A stretch of 64,000 nt of DNA from Rhodohalobacter sp. SW132. GTDB taxonomy: Bacteria; Bacteroidota; Rhodothermia; Balneolales; Balneolaceae. Below are positions 1-8,173 of the stretch, piece by piece. A program made the position numbers and the translations under genes. Below the pieces are notes generated by a model, which saw nothing but the letters and a program-made list of their open reading frames with translations, was not told the DNA's origin and made no database searches. Location: assembly GCF_003390325.1 (NCBI RefSeq), contig NZ_QUOK01000002.1, positions 1 to 64,000 of the forward strand, read 5' to 3'. The stretch's first letter is position 1; every line of letters starts with the position of its first letter.

Positions 1-173
1 TTTTGACATTCACTAAAAACTAAACACTCAAAACTCACAACTGGAGAATTTTGACTCAGAATTTTGTTGAACAGACACGTTAACACTTTTTAAACGGGTT
101 TCATTACGTCTGATGCACAGATTCCGTATATTGTGAAATCGCTTCCAAATGAATTTATTAGGGAATAATTACT

Positions 174-3100
174 ATGTCTGACGCAGTTACCAAAGACAAA
201 CCGACCACGAAAGCCGAAACAAACGGACAAGCTCCGCAGCAGAAATATCAGCCCACCCACAGTGTGCGTTTTGTGACGGCTGCCAGCCTTTTTGATGGGC
301 ACGATGCCAGCATCAACATCATGAGGAGGATTTTGCAGGCGACCGGGGCAGAGGTGATTCACCTTGGGCACAACCGTTCGGTAAATGAGATCGTGCGCTG
401 CGCCATCCAGGAGGATGCCCAGGGGATTGCGATCAGCTCCTACCAGGGCGGACACGTGGAGTACTTTAAGTATATGGTAGATCTGCTGAAGGAATACGGA
501 GGCGAGCATATTAAGATTTTTGGCGGCGGCGGCGGTGTGATTGTTCCGCGTGAGATTGAGGAGCTACATGACTATGGGGTAAAACGCATCTTTTCCGTGG
601 AAGATGGCAGCAAGATGGGCCTCCAGGGGATGATCAACTTTATGATGGAGGAGTGTGATTTTGATACCAACACGATCCGCAAAGCCGATCCTTCGAAGAT
701 ATCAGTGAAAAACCACGTCGAGATCGCCCGGTCGATATCGGCACTGGAAAATGGCAATAAGGATGTTCTGACGTTTGATGATGAGATCCTGAAGTCGGGC
801 GGTAAAACGGTGCTTGATGGCACAAAAATGAGCTCCATTCCGCTGATCGGGATCACCGGCACAGGCGGAGCGGGTAAGAGCTCACTGACCGATGAACTGA
901 TCCGCCGATTTCTCACCGAGTTTGAAGATCTGACGATCGGTGTGATCTCCATCGATCCGTCGAAAGTGCGGACCGGCGGTGCGCTGCTGGGTGACCGCAT
1001 CCGGATGAACAGTATCGATACCGAGCGGGTATTTATGCGAAGCATGGCCACCCGGGCATCCAACAAGTCGATCAGCGAAGCGATTAAAGGCGCGATCGCT
1101 GTTTATAAAGCGGCAGGGTTTGATTTGATTCTTGTGGAGACGAGCGGGATCGGTCAGAGCGGCAGCGAAATCACCGAAATCACCGACATTCCGATTTACG
1201 TGATGACCCACGAATACGGTGCGGCCACCCAGCTGGAGAAGATCAACATGCTGGACCTTGCCGAGATTGTTGTGCTGAATAAATTTGAGAAAAAAGGATC
1301 GCTCGACGCCCTTCGGGATATCCGTAAACAGATGCAGCGCAACCGGGGCGACTGGCATATCGATCCGAAAAAGATGCCGGCATACCCAACCATCGCGGCG
1401 CAGTTTAACGATGAGGGCGTTCACCGCTTATTCAAAGCGCTGGTGGACAAAATTAACGATCACTACTCGATAGGCTGGGAGACAAAACTGTATCAAAACG
1501 CTAAACCGGCCGAAGATCTGCATACACAGGCGATCATTCCGGGCAGGCGTCAGCGTTATCTGTCCGAAATTTCTGAAACAATTGAGGGCTACCACGAGTG
1601 GGCGGAACAGCAGGTGGAGGTCGCCTCGAAGCTCGACCAGGTGGAAGGGACACTGCAACAGCTCGAAAACTGGAACCCGGAAGAGAAGCCGGTCATTGGC
1701 GAGAAGCTATCCGAGATGAAGGAGCATTGGATTGAGCGTTTGGATCCGCTGCCGAAAGGAATTCTGGATGGCTGGGATGAGCTGTATGAACGGTACCAGC
1801 AGGATCAGTTTGAGGTGAAAATCCGTGACAGAGTGTTCAAAAACGATTTATACCGCGAATCGCTCAGCGGCACAAAAGTACCGCGCATTTCGCTACCCAA
1901 AACCAAAAACAGCGGCGACAAACTGCGGTTTGCACTGAAAGAGAATCTGCCCGGCTACTTTCCCTTCACGGCAGGCGTATTTCCGTTTAAACGCGAAGGG
2001 GAGGATCCCACCCGGATGTTTGCGGGAGAGGGCACGCCCGAACGGACCAATAAACGGTTTCACTACGTAAGTGAAGGACTTCCCGCCGCGCGCCTTTCCA
2101 CAGCGTTTGATTCGGTGACGCTCTACGGTGAGGATCCCGATATACGTCCGGATATCTACGGAAAAATCGGGAACTCGGGTGTGAGCATCTGTACGCTCGA
2201 CGACATGAAAAAACTCTACTCCGGATTTGAACTTACCTCGCCGACAACTTCTGTCTCGATGACGATCAACGGTCCCGCACCGATGATCCTGGCGATGTTT
2301 ATGAACACGGCGATCGACCAGGAGGTGGAGCGCTACCTGAAGGAGAACGGTAAATGGGATGAGGCGAAGAAGAAAATCAAGGACATTTTTGACAAGAAAA
2401 GCCTGCCGCAGCCGGAGTATGGCCTCGATCTGCCCGCCACGAACAACGGCTTTGGCCTGAGCACGCTGGGAATCAGCGGCGACCAGCTGGTGGACAAGGA
2501 GACGTACGAAAAGATTAAATCGGATGCCATTAAAGTGGTCCGCGGAACGGTTCAGGCCGATATACTGAAAGAGGATCAGGCGCAAAACACATGCATCTTT
2601 TCCACCGAATTTGCCCTGAAGATGATGGGTGACGTTCAGAGCTACTTCACGGAACACGGTGTTCGGAACTACTACTCCGTGTCGATTTCCGGCTACCACA
2701 TTGCTGAGGCGGGAGCCAATCCTGTTACGCAGGCGGCTTTCACGCTGGCCAACGGCTTTACCTACGTGGAGTACTACCTCTCGCGCGGACTCGATATCGA
2801 CGATTTTGCCCACAACCTCTCTTTCTTTTTCAGTAACGGCCTCGATCCCGAATACGCGGTGATCGGCCGTGTGGCGCGACGCATCTGGGCGATTGCTATG
2901 AAGCACAAATATAGCGCCAATGAGCGGTCACAGAAGCTGAAATACCATATCCAGACCAGCGGACGATCGCTGCACGCGCAGGAGATCCAGTTCAACGACA
3001 TTCGTACCACTCTGCAGGCGCTGATGGCTGTCTACGACAACTGCAACTCACTGCATACCAACGCCTACGATGAGGCGATTACCACACCTACGGAAGAGTC

Positions 3101-3644
3101 GGTCCGCCGTGCACTGGCGATCCAGATGATCATCAACAAAGAAATGGGATTGACCAAAAACGAGAATCCTCTGCAAGGCTCGTTCATCATCGAAGATCTG
3201 ACTGACCTTGTGGAAGAAGCGATCCTGGCCGAGTTCGACCGCATTACAGATCGCGGAGGCGTTCTGGGCGCGATGGAGAGCATGTACCAGCGCGGAAAGA
3301 TCCAGGAGGAGAGCCTGTACTACGAATCCAAAAAACACAGCGGTGAACTCCCGATCATCGGCGTAAACACCTTCCTGAACGACAAGAAATCAGAAGAGGA
3401 CGATAAAGAGATCGAGCTGATCCGCTCCACCGAAGAAGAGAAAAAGCAGCAGATCGACAACCTGGAGCGATTCCAGAAAATCAACACCGACAAATCTGAC
3501 GAAGCCCTCAAACGCCTCAAAAAAACAGCCCGCGAAGACGGCAACCTCTTCGAAGAGCTGATGGAGACGGTAAAAGTGGCCTCGCTGGGTCAGATTTCCC
3601 GTGCGTTGTATGAGGTAGGTGGTCAGTACCGACGGAATATGTAA
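174..3644 (+). CDS. icmF: Fused isobutyryl-CoA mutase-type acyl-CoA mutase (IcmF)
   Basis: A 1156-residue B12-dependent acyl-CoA mutase in which all parts are fused. The cobalamin-binding domain is at about residues 25-155, with the IcmF-style box [10 protein letters not shown] MeaI-like G-protein chaperone follows, with the P-loop [12 protein letters not shown] near 225-236. The large mutase domain runs from about 560 to 1130 and contains [10 protein letters not shown]. This order (B12, GTPase, mutase) is specific to IcmF; methylmalonyl-CoA mutase has B12 at its C-terminus. Family knowledge: it interconverts isobutyryl-CoA and n-butyryl-CoA, and some members act on pivalyl-CoA. The substrate here is not proven. 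A charged coiled segment lies near 1065-1125. It stands alone, with no mutase partner gene beside it. The ATG gives a normal family length. Confidence 0.95.
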   Translation: MSDAVTKDKPTTKAETNGQAPQQKYQPTHSVRFVTAASLFDGHDASINIMRRILQATGAEVIHLGHNRSVNEIVRCAIQEDAQGIAISSYQGGHVEYFKYMVDLLKEYGGEHIKIFGGGGGVIVPREIEELHDYGVKRIFSVEDGSKMGLQGMINFMMEECDFDTNTIRKADPSKISVKNHVEIARSISALENGNKDVLTFDDEILKSGGKTVLDGTKMSSIPLIGITGTGGAGKSSLTDELIRRFLTEFEDLTIGVISIDPSKVRTGGALLGDRIRMNSIDTERVFMRSMATRASNKSISEAIKGAIAVYKAAGFDLILVETSGIGQSGSEITEITDIPIYVMTHEYGAATQLEKINMLDLAEIVVLNKFEKKGSLDALRDIRKQMQRNRGDWHIDPKKMPAYPTIAAQFNDEGVHRLFKALVDKINDHYSIGWETKLYQNAKPAEDLHTQAIIPGRRQRYLSEISETIEGYHEWAEQQVEVASKLDQVEGTLQQLENWNPEEKPVIGEKLSEMKEHWIERLDPLPKGILDGWDELYERYQQDQFEVKIRDRVFKNDLYRESLSGTKVPRISLPKTKNSGDKLRFALKENLPGYFPFTAGVFPFKREGEDPTRMFAGEGTPERTNKRFHYVSEGLPAARLSTAFDSVTLYGEDPDIRPDIYGKIGNSGVSICTLDDMKKLYSGFELTSPTTSVSMTINGPAPMILAMFMNTAIDQEVERYLKENGKWDEAKKKIKDIFDKKSLPQPEYGLDLPATNNGFGLSTLGISGDQLVDKETYEKIKSDAIKVVRGTVQADILKEDQAQNTCIFSTEFALKMMGDVQSYFTEHGVRNYYSVSISGYHIAEAGANPVTQAAFTLANGFTYVEYYLSRGLDIDDFAHNLSFFFSNGLDPEYAVIGRVARRIWAIAMKHKYSANERSQKLKYHIQTSGRSLHAQEIQFNDIRTTLQALMAVYDNCNSLHTNAYDEAITTPTEESVRRALAIQMIINKEMGLTKNENPLQGSFIIEDLTDLVEEAILAEFDRITDRGGVLGAMESMYQRGKIQEESLYYESKKHSGELPIIGVNTFLNDKKSEEDDKEIELIRSTEEEKKQQIDNLERFQKINTDKSDEALKRLKKTAREDGNLFEELMETVKVASLGQISRALYEVGGQYRRNM

Positions 3645-3650
3645 AGTGAG

Positions 3651-3730
3651 TCTCCCCACCGAGGTATCGGCACCAGGTGTGGCTCGAGGGGAGTGCCGAA
3701 GCGGCAGCGTAGGCGAGGGGTGTTCATTGG
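3651..3730. repeat. GC-rich dispersed repeat, copy 1 (long form)
   Basis: Starts TCTCCCCA and contains GTGTGGCTCGAGGGG and GGGTGTTCAT. The copy at 3883-3930 has the same start and end but lacks 29 bp lying between two CGAGGGG heptamers (3685-3691 and 3714-3720). That is the pattern expected from deletion between short direct repeats. Function unknown. Confidence 0.6.
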
Positions 3731-3761
3731 TGTATCGGTTATTTGTTTTTGGGAATGAGCC

Positions 3762-3860
3762 GACATGGTATTTCTCAAGAACAAAACTCTGGCAAACTTC
3801 GAATCGAAAATAGAGATGACATCCCTTGATCTGGCATGAAACCCTCAGAAATACCATGTC
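3762..3860. repeat. 99-bp element with 14-bp terminal inverted repeats, copy A
   Basis: Begins GACATGGTATTTCT and ends AGAAATACCATGTC, which are exact reverse complements. The element is exactly 99 bp, the same as the two copies at 35914-36012 and 36041-36139. The ends are shared, including AACCCTC before the right arm, but the interior differs from those copies. It has no coding capacity. It sits between the two GC-rich repeats. It may be a non-autonomous mobile element or a REP-like hairpin. Confidence 0.75.
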
Positions 3861-3882
3861 TCTTCCTATTTCGATCCCAAAT

Positions 3883-3930
3883 CTCCCCAGCAAAGCATCG
3901 GCATTTAGTGTGGCTCGAGGGGTGTTCATG
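3883..3930. repeat. GC-rich dispersed repeat, copy 2 (short form)
   Basis: Direct copy of 3651-3730 with a 29-bp internal deletion between CGAGGGG repeats. It ends next to a run of eight G. Confidence 0.55.
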
Positions 3931-3944
3931 GGGGGGGTACCAAT

Positions 3945-3979
3945 AGATCCGTAATGCCTTTCTAAGACATTGCGGATCT
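3945..3979. repeat. Stem-loop; right arm is a repeat found again at 10359
   Basis: AGATCCGTAATG (3945-3956) pairs with CATTGCGGATCT (3968-3979) with one mismatch. The 16-mer AGACATTGCGGATCTG (3965-3980) recurs in the same orientation at 10359-10374, beyond the far end of the accessory region. Confidence 0.55.
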
Positions 3980-4191
3980 GATGTAAAGACATGCCAAGAT
4001 CTCGCTCCTCAAACAAATTGCCCTCACACCTTATCCGATCCGGTTTGCAACTCCTGTAAACTTTTATCTGCGACAAGACAAAAACGAGTCGGAATATTAC
4101 AGGATAACACTTTTCCCACTGTTTGCGGTAGTGGGGGAGAAAAAGTATTATTAGCGCGAAGCAGATTTTAGTAGACTGCGGGGAAATATAT

Positions 4192-4198
4192 GTTAGGC
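4192..4198 (+). other. Integron R'-like core box at left end of cassette array
   Basis: GTTAGGC fits the attC/attI core consensus GTTRRRY. It lies just before the DUF2306 gene, whose 3' end carries the complementary box GCCTAAC (4696-4702). No integrase or clear attI lies upstream. The box alone is weak; its place in the array supports it. Confidence 0.4.
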
Positions 4199-4228
4199 TG
4201 CCGAAGCGACAAAGAAAACTTAAATCAG

Positions 4229-4714
4229 ATGATAGGAACAATCCACGTAGTATTCGCGATAGCAGCATTGCTCATAGGAGCGGTAGTAGCCTTTCGACCG
4301 AAAGGCGGCCGTAGGCATCGGATACTTGGCTATTTTTACGTCATCTTTCTACTTTCAGTGAACGTCAGTGCGCTTTCGGTCTACGAAGAGGCGGTCGGCA
4401 TGGGGCCATTCCATATTCTTGCAGTAATTAGTCTCGTCACGCTTATCAGCGGATTCATTCCGGCCTTCCTGCGTCGCCCAGTATCTTCGTGGCTTGATCT
4501 TCATGCCTATTTTATTAGCTGGTCATATGTAGGATTGGTGGCAGCAGGTATAGCACAGATCGTGACAATGAGTTCTAGCCTGCCAGCACAGTTTACAGTG
4601 GGACTGCCATCCATTTTGGTTGTATTAATTGGAGGCGTACTCATCCACACACGGGTTCCAAAAATTCTTGCAGGTCTTGGCTCGGGCAGGCGTCAGCCTA
4701 ACAAAGTGCATTAA
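4229..4714 (+). CDS. DUF2306-type four-helix membrane protein
   Basis: About 161 residues with four hydrophobic segments. The N-terminal GTIHVVFAIAALLIGAVVAF and the following RRHRILGYFYV are typical of DUF2306 membrane proteins (histidines in helices 1 and 3, Gly/Arg loop). The function of the family is unknown. The frame is open from 4190, but the first 13 residues there are polar and overlap the R' box, so the ATG at 4229 is preferred. The stop lies inside the left arm of the attC site at 4696, which is usual for a gene cassette. Likely the first cassette of the array. Confidence 0.75.
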   Translation: MIGTIHVVFAIAALLIGAVVAFRPKGGRRHRILGYFYVIFLLSVNVSALSVYEEAVGMGPFHILAVISLVTLISGFIPAFLRRPVSSWLDLHAYFISWSYVGLVAAGIAQIVTMSSSLPAQFTVGLPSILVVLIGGVLIHTRVPKILAGLGSGRRQPNKVH

Positions 4715-4819
4715 CTGGGGACGCGGACGAGGCTTCGGTTTCCGAGGTTGATTGTTTTAAATTTTTAATCGTTTATTTACTCATAATCTCCGCGCCCGTT
4801 ATGCGTTGGGACGTTATGT
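4696..4819 (+). other. attC-like integron recombination site 1
   Basis: R'' box GCCTAAC at 4696-4702 and R' box GTTATGT at 4813-4819. Inner arms: GGGGACGCGGA (4717-4727) pairs with TCCGCGCCC (4789-4797), leaving one A unpaired. GCATTAAC (4708-4715) pairs with GTTATGC (4798-4804), leaving one base unpaired. Short paired arms with extrahelical bases around a variable centre are the structure recognised by IntI on single-stranded attC. Identified by eye only. Confidence 0.7.
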
Positions 4820-4838
4820 AGCAAAACTTTAAAAGCCA

Positions 4839-5552
4839 GTGTGGATTCAATCAAGCAACAAACTCCAAAACTCAGATCAAGAGTATGTGAACTTTTTATA
4901 CAATCATGAAAAGTTTTATATAATGGATAACCATCTTTGTGCCGCCTGGTGTTGGTTGCAAAAAATTAAGAAGACCAAAGGTATAAACCTTTTTCATGTT
5001 GACAGGCATTATGATTGTTTATTATTCTCTAAATTTATGAATTCATAGGTTGTAGAAAAGGGTATAAACTTGCAATCTCTTAGCTTCCAAGATTATCGTA
5101 ATCTAACAACGCAAAATGGTAACCCAAGTAAGCTTTTTCGCTTTGATAATTATATTGGAAACCTATTAATACCATTCCCACAGATTTATCATTTAGCCTA
5201 TTTTGCAACACATAAAGATGATAGTGACTGTATCAATATCAAAATTTATGAGCCATCAATAATTGAAATGAATACAAATATTCATCATTGGATAAAGTCA
5301 CCTCATTGGATTTTAAATATTGATATAGATTACTTTTTTACGGAGGATTCAAATGGAAATATATACCAATTTGTTTCCGATGCTTATATACAAGAATTTT
5401 TAAAAAATATTGACTCATGTCTTGATCATATTGATGTAGTTACAATAGCGATGAGTCCAAATTTTTGTGGAGGATGGGAGAATAGTTATAGGATTCTGAA
5501 ACTCATCACAAAATATTTCAATCTGGATTTTCGTCTAAAATCACTAGAGTAA
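4839..5552 (+). pseudogene. UPF0489-family protein interrupted by one in-frame stop
   Basis: One reading frame from a GTG at 4839 to the stop at 5552, broken by a single TAG at 5046-5048. The first part (69 codons) holds FYIMDNHLCAAWCW and LFHVDRHYDC. The second part holds LNIDIDYFF. The D-N-H, H-V-D-x-H and D-I-D-Y-F boxes match UPF0489 (C5orf22-like), thought to be related to the arginase fold; the function is unknown. Because both halves are in the same frame and complement each other, this is best read as one gene with a nonsense mutation. A TTG at 5070 could restart the second half, but without the metal-binding-like first half. AT-rich compared with icmF. It shares a cassette with the next gene. 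Confidence 0.65.
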
Positions 5553-5565
5553 ATAGTTATAATTA

Positions 5566-6042
5566 ATGACTAAAAATCCGTTAAAAGTAATTTATACTAT
5601 CATTTCCATCCCTTTAGGGCTAATAGGACTAATTAGTTTGTCGCAGAATATCTTTCTGTGGAAACAATTTTTTGTAGATTTTGCAGCCATTTATGATGCA
5701 ATTGTTTATCCAGTATTTAGACTAATACCAATTGATCTTCATGATCGCTTAAAGGACTACTTCTTTGTTGGCATACTTTGCGGTTTTTCTTTTATAATGG
5801 CTTTAGATTATGGAAATAAAAATGAATTATTTAAATCACATGGCAACATTAAGGCTGTCAAAGCCTTCTATTTTTTCTTATATCTATTCTTTTGGCCATT
5901 AGGTCTTACTATTAGTATTGCACAGTCAATTGGTTTTGCACAAAATCATGCAGAGCGGAAAATAAAGATTATGTTTTTTTATTGGTTGTTATCAATTTTG
6001 CTAATCTTCATTGTTATAGTTGTAATTAATTATCAACTGTAG
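5566..6042 (+). CDS. Small four-helix membrane protein, unknown
   Basis: 158 residues with hydrophobic segments at about 8-30, 60-80, 98-120 and 132-155. No motif that I recognise. It starts 13 bp after the UPF0489 frame and was probably co-transcribed with it in one cassette. Strongly AT-rich, unlike the core genes, which fits recent acquisition. The stop is followed after about 70 bp by the palindromic cassette-end site. Confidence 0.6.
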   Translation: MTKNPLKVIYTIISIPLGLIGLISLSQNIFLWKQFFVDFAAIYDAIVYPVFRLIPIDLHDRLKDYFFVGILCGFSFIMALDYGNKNELFKSHGNIKAVKAFYFFLYLFFWPLGLTISIAQSIGFAQNHAERKIKIMFFYWLLSILLIFIVIVVINYQL

Positions 6043-6110
6043 TGATTATTCTTCAACAATATTTTCCCAAAATAATAAGTAAAAAACATTAACAATCTAA
6101 TAAACCAGCT

Positions 6111-6170
6111 ACATAACAAGTTAAGGCATGGAACGAAGCCTGCCGAGTTCCATGCCTTAACTTGTTATAA
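6111..6170. other. attC-like site 2: perfect 22-bp palindrome
   Basis: Two 22-bp arms (6113-6134 and 6147-6168) are perfect complements around a 12-nt loop. The outer ends read ACATAAC and GTTATAA, like the R''/R' boxes of the neighbouring attC sites, and it sits where a cassette end is expected. Unlike normal attC it has no extrahelical bases, so strand choice by an integrase would be lost. It could instead act as a terminator, though no T-run follows. Confidence 0.5.
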
Positions 6171-6221
6171 TGCTTTCTCCAACCTTCTGTATTTAAGCAC
6201 AAATTTTGGTATATTTAGAGT

Positions 6222-6395
6222 ATGAATTCAGCTACTAATAAGAAGAATATCGACACCATTTCCCGCGAAGCTATGAAGTCACAAAGAGCTTCATTTCGTA
6301 TTGAAGGGATGAATATATCAAAGAAGAGAGCTGATCAAATTCGACGAGAAGTGGTCCGGGAGTTTCAAAACGGTTCTACTTCTTCAAACTCCTGA
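6222..6395 (+). CDS. VbhA-like class I Fic antitoxin (57 aa)
   Basis: A 57-residue basic helical protein. Residues 16-29 read EAMKSQRASFRIEG and contain S24-x-x-x-E28-G29, an exact match to the (S/T)xxxE(G/N) inhibitory motif of Fic antitoxins. The following helix with KKRADQIRREVVREF resembles the second helix of VbhA. Known mechanism: the Glu of the motif blocks ATP gamma-phosphate positioning in the Fic active site. The gene converges on fic (6376-6960, minus), and their 3' ends overlap by 20 bp. Class I antitoxins are normally encoded upstream in the same operon, so this layout is odd. The gene must have its own promoter in 6171-6221. Confidence 0.65.
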   Translation: MNSATNKKNIDTISREAMKSQRASFRIEGMNISKKRADQIRREVVREFQNGSTSSNS

Positions 6396-6960
6396 ATAGC
6401 CTGGTCATCGGTTCATAGTTTTTATCTGCTGCTGCCTGAACCGCTGCAATATATTCCGGCATACTTTTCTCGGAAATCATTTCAAAATTGAATCGCTCAA
6501 ATCCCCTCTTTAAAGCTATAAGATCTCCAAAAAGTCTCGCTGTACGTCCATTCCCATCTCGAAACGGGTGAATGAAAAGTAGTTCAGCATGAAGTGGCGC
6601 AGCGAGTTCAATTAGTTCTTCATAATTTTCAAATGAATCTGGTAGTGGCTTCAGGAACTCTTTTTCAAATTCCTCGACGGCAGCAGGTAGAAATCTGGCA
6701 GCGGGGAACATGAATCCACCTTTGGACAAATTAACTTGTCGCAACTCTCCTGCAAATTTATATAAATGACTGAATGCTGTTTTGTGAATAGATGAAATAA
6801 ACTTCCAGTTAAATTGGTTTATATGATCCAGTTCCGATTCGAACTTGATTTCAGCTCTAAGAAATCCCCGGTATTCTTCTTCGGCGATTTTCCCGGGATC
6901 TTCTAATCCGAGCTTATTCGGCAGTATTTCATCTTCAGATTCAGGTGTGTGGTATTTCAT
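6376..6960 (-). CDS. fic: Fic domain protein (probable AMPylating toxin)
   Basis: 194 residues. The active-site loop HPFRDGNGRTAR (near 131-142) matches HxFx(D/E)GNGRxxR in full, so catalysis is expected: transfer of AMP from ATP to a protein Ser, Thr or Tyr. The N-terminal 30 residues are polar, and I see no inhibitory (S/T)xxxE(G/N) helix at either end, which places it in class I and points to a separate antitoxin. The candidate is the convergent 57-residue gene at 6222-6395. It lies reversed within a cassette flanked by attC-like sites (6111-6170 and 6995-7126), as is common for toxin modules with their own promoters. Confidence 0.9.
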   Translation of the reverse strand: MKYHTPESEDEILPNKLGLEDPGKIAEEEYRGFLRAEIKFESELDHINQFNWKFISSIHKTAFSHLYKFAGELRQVNLSKGGFMFPAARFLPAAVEEFEKEFLKPLPDSFENYEELIELAAPLHAELLFIHPFRDGNGRTARLFGDLIALKRGFERFNFEMISEKSMPEYIAAVQAAADKNYEPMTRLFRSLKK

Positions 6961-6994
6961 AGTTCAATTATACTATGGTATCGGGTGAATCGCA

Positions 6995-7126
6995 TTATAA
7001 CAAGGTATTTCAAGCGGATTTTGCGGCCCATCGACTTAATTAAACCATTGCCCTTGTAGTAGTTCATATATTTTACCACTTTATTTATTTAAACGGTAAA
7101 ACCGCTTAGCCTCCAAACCGTTATGT
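6995..7126 (+). other. attC-like integron recombination site 3
   Basis: R'' box TTATAAC (6995-7001) and R' box GTTATGT (7120-7126). Inner arm AGCGGATTTT (7013-7022) pairs with AAAACCGCT (7098-7106), leaving one extrahelical A. The L' side reads ACCGCTTAGCC, close to classical attC sites. The left half strongly resembles the decayed site near HigBA at 41193-41220. Confidence 0.7.
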
Positions 7127-7150
7127 TTACAAAAATATCTGGTATCCAGG

Positions 7151-7456
7151 ATGAAGCTAAAAAATAATAAACTCCTTATTAGCCTTTTAATTACGGCTGT
7201 TTTTATTACTCTGTTCGCAATTCCCTGGAAAACGGGGAAAGATGAAGTCTACTATCTATGCGGTAATTTCTCGGCTGGTGAAATGAAATCAAATGTAATC
7301 AGGCAACTGGAAACAGCTAACCTGTCCAGATATACACACAAAATTGATGTAAACGGATCAGTTATTGTGTTCAGTAGTCGGCTCTTTTTTGTTACGAATC
7401 AATGTTTTATCAAATTAGATTCAAGTGAAAAAGTTGTGCTTGCGAGCTATAAGTAA
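7151..7456 (+). CDS. Small membrane-anchored protein, unknown
   Basis: 101 residues. The N-terminal KLLISLLITAVFITLFAIPW is a signal anchor or signal peptide, followed by a small soluble part with two cysteines (residues 37 and 87) that could pair outside the cytoplasm. I do not recognise the family. It is the only gene between attC-like sites 3 and 4, so it is a single-gene cassette. The start lies 24 bp after the R' box. It has no obvious promoter. Confidence 0.6.
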   Translation: MKLKNNKLLISLLITAVFITLFAIPWKTGKDEVYYLCGNFSAGEMKSNVIRQLETANLSRYTHKIDVNGSVIVFSSRLFFVTNQCFIKLDSSEKVVLASYK

Positions 7457-7547
7457 ACCTAACAATCGGTTACGGCGAACTCGAACACGGCTTGGACCTT
7501 TAATTATTAATTACTCGGCTCGCCGCTTAATCGCCAGGCCGTTATAC
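7457..7547 (+). other. attC-like integron recombination site 4
   Basis: R'' box ACCTAAC (7457-7463) directly after the stop codon of the 101-aa gene, and R' box GTTATAC (7541-7547). The arm CGGCGA (7473-7478) pairs with TCGCCG (7520-7525). The L' side GCCGCTTAATCGCC is very close to classical attC. At 91 bp it is the most canonical in size of the four sites. Confidence 0.7.
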
Positions 7548-7586
7548 GGCTTAAAATAAACTTCAGTAAAGAGATTGGAGTGTAAC

Positions 7587-7955
7587 ATGAAACAATATAT
7601 TGACGGATTTGTACTCCCGGTTCCACGAATTCACCTGAACGAATACAAGGGTGTGGCTGAAAAAGTAGCTGAAATTTGGAAAGAATATGGTGCAATTGCT
7701 TATTTCGAGTATGTCGGAGAAGATTTAGAATTGGAAGGAACACGTTCTTTCATTGAAGTAATGGATTTGAAAGAAGATGAAGCAATTGTATTTGGATGGG
7801 TTTTGTTTCCTTCGAAAGAGACTCGTGATTTAGCAAACGAACAAGTTCCCAACGACCCAAGGATGGCAGAATTAGTCGCACCGTTGACCGACCCTAAAAG
7901 ATTAATTTTTGATGCCGAACGAATGGTGTATGGAGGCTACCGGTCGTTCGTTTAA
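7587..7955 (+). CDS. DUF1428 family protein (YbaA-like)
   Basis: 122 residues beginning MKQYIDGFVLPVPR and ending with GGYRSFV. YVDGFV near the start, a central VFSW-like VFGWVLFPSKETRD, DPRM, and a closing (M)VYGGY are family marks of DUF1428/YbaA, a dimeric alpha/beta-barrel-like fold of unknown function. The ATG at 7587 is chosen over the TTG at 7575 because GGAG lies 7 bp upstream. It follows attC-like site 4 by 40 bp and is probably the last recognisable cassette; I could not find an attC site after it. Confidence 0.85.
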   Translation: MKQYIDGFVLPVPRIHLNEYKGVAEKVAEIWKEYGAIAYFEYVGEDLELEGTRSFIEVMDLKEDEAIVFGWVLFPSKETRDLANEQVPNDPRMAELVAPLTDPKRLIFDAERMVYGGYRSFV

Positions 7956-8173
7956 TCATCCAAATCATCCAGTCAGAGCGCGTATAACATCTTTAAAATG
8001 GACCTTGTCAAGGATATTATAGTTTTCCCGCATAAATTTACAAATAGGTCTTAATGATTAAGTTCAATAAAATGAAAAGAATATTATCATATGTTTAGGC
8101 TCTCACAGTATCTTTCTATTTTGGATTCTCATTTAGCGAAATAGTTACCAATCAAACCGATATACAAACAGAT

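Larger units (their letters stand above)
3645..4191. other. Intergenic region with small repeats, left edge of accessory region
   Basis: No gene is supported here. The stretch holds two copies of a GC-rich repeat (3651-3730 and 3883-3930), a 99-bp inverted-repeat element (3762-3860), a stem-loop (3945-3979) and a G/A-rich hairpin near 4112-4145 (CCCACT pairing with AGTGGG). Open frames that cross it on the minus strand are antisense to icmF and run through these repeats. Confidence 0.6.

Noticed and set aside
1893-2906. 337-codon open frame on the minus strand
   Set aside because: Entirely antisense to the conserved mutase domain of icmF; such long frames arise from codon bias of the real gene.
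3390-4268. 292-codon open frame on the minus strand
   Set aside because: Runs through the icmF 3' end and the repeat-rich spacer; the peptide has no coherent domain and no ribosome site.
7956-8173. attC site after the DUF1428 gene
   Set aside because: GTATAAC (7983) and GTTTAGG (8092) are suggestive boxes, but no pairing inner arms exist between them, so I do not call a site.
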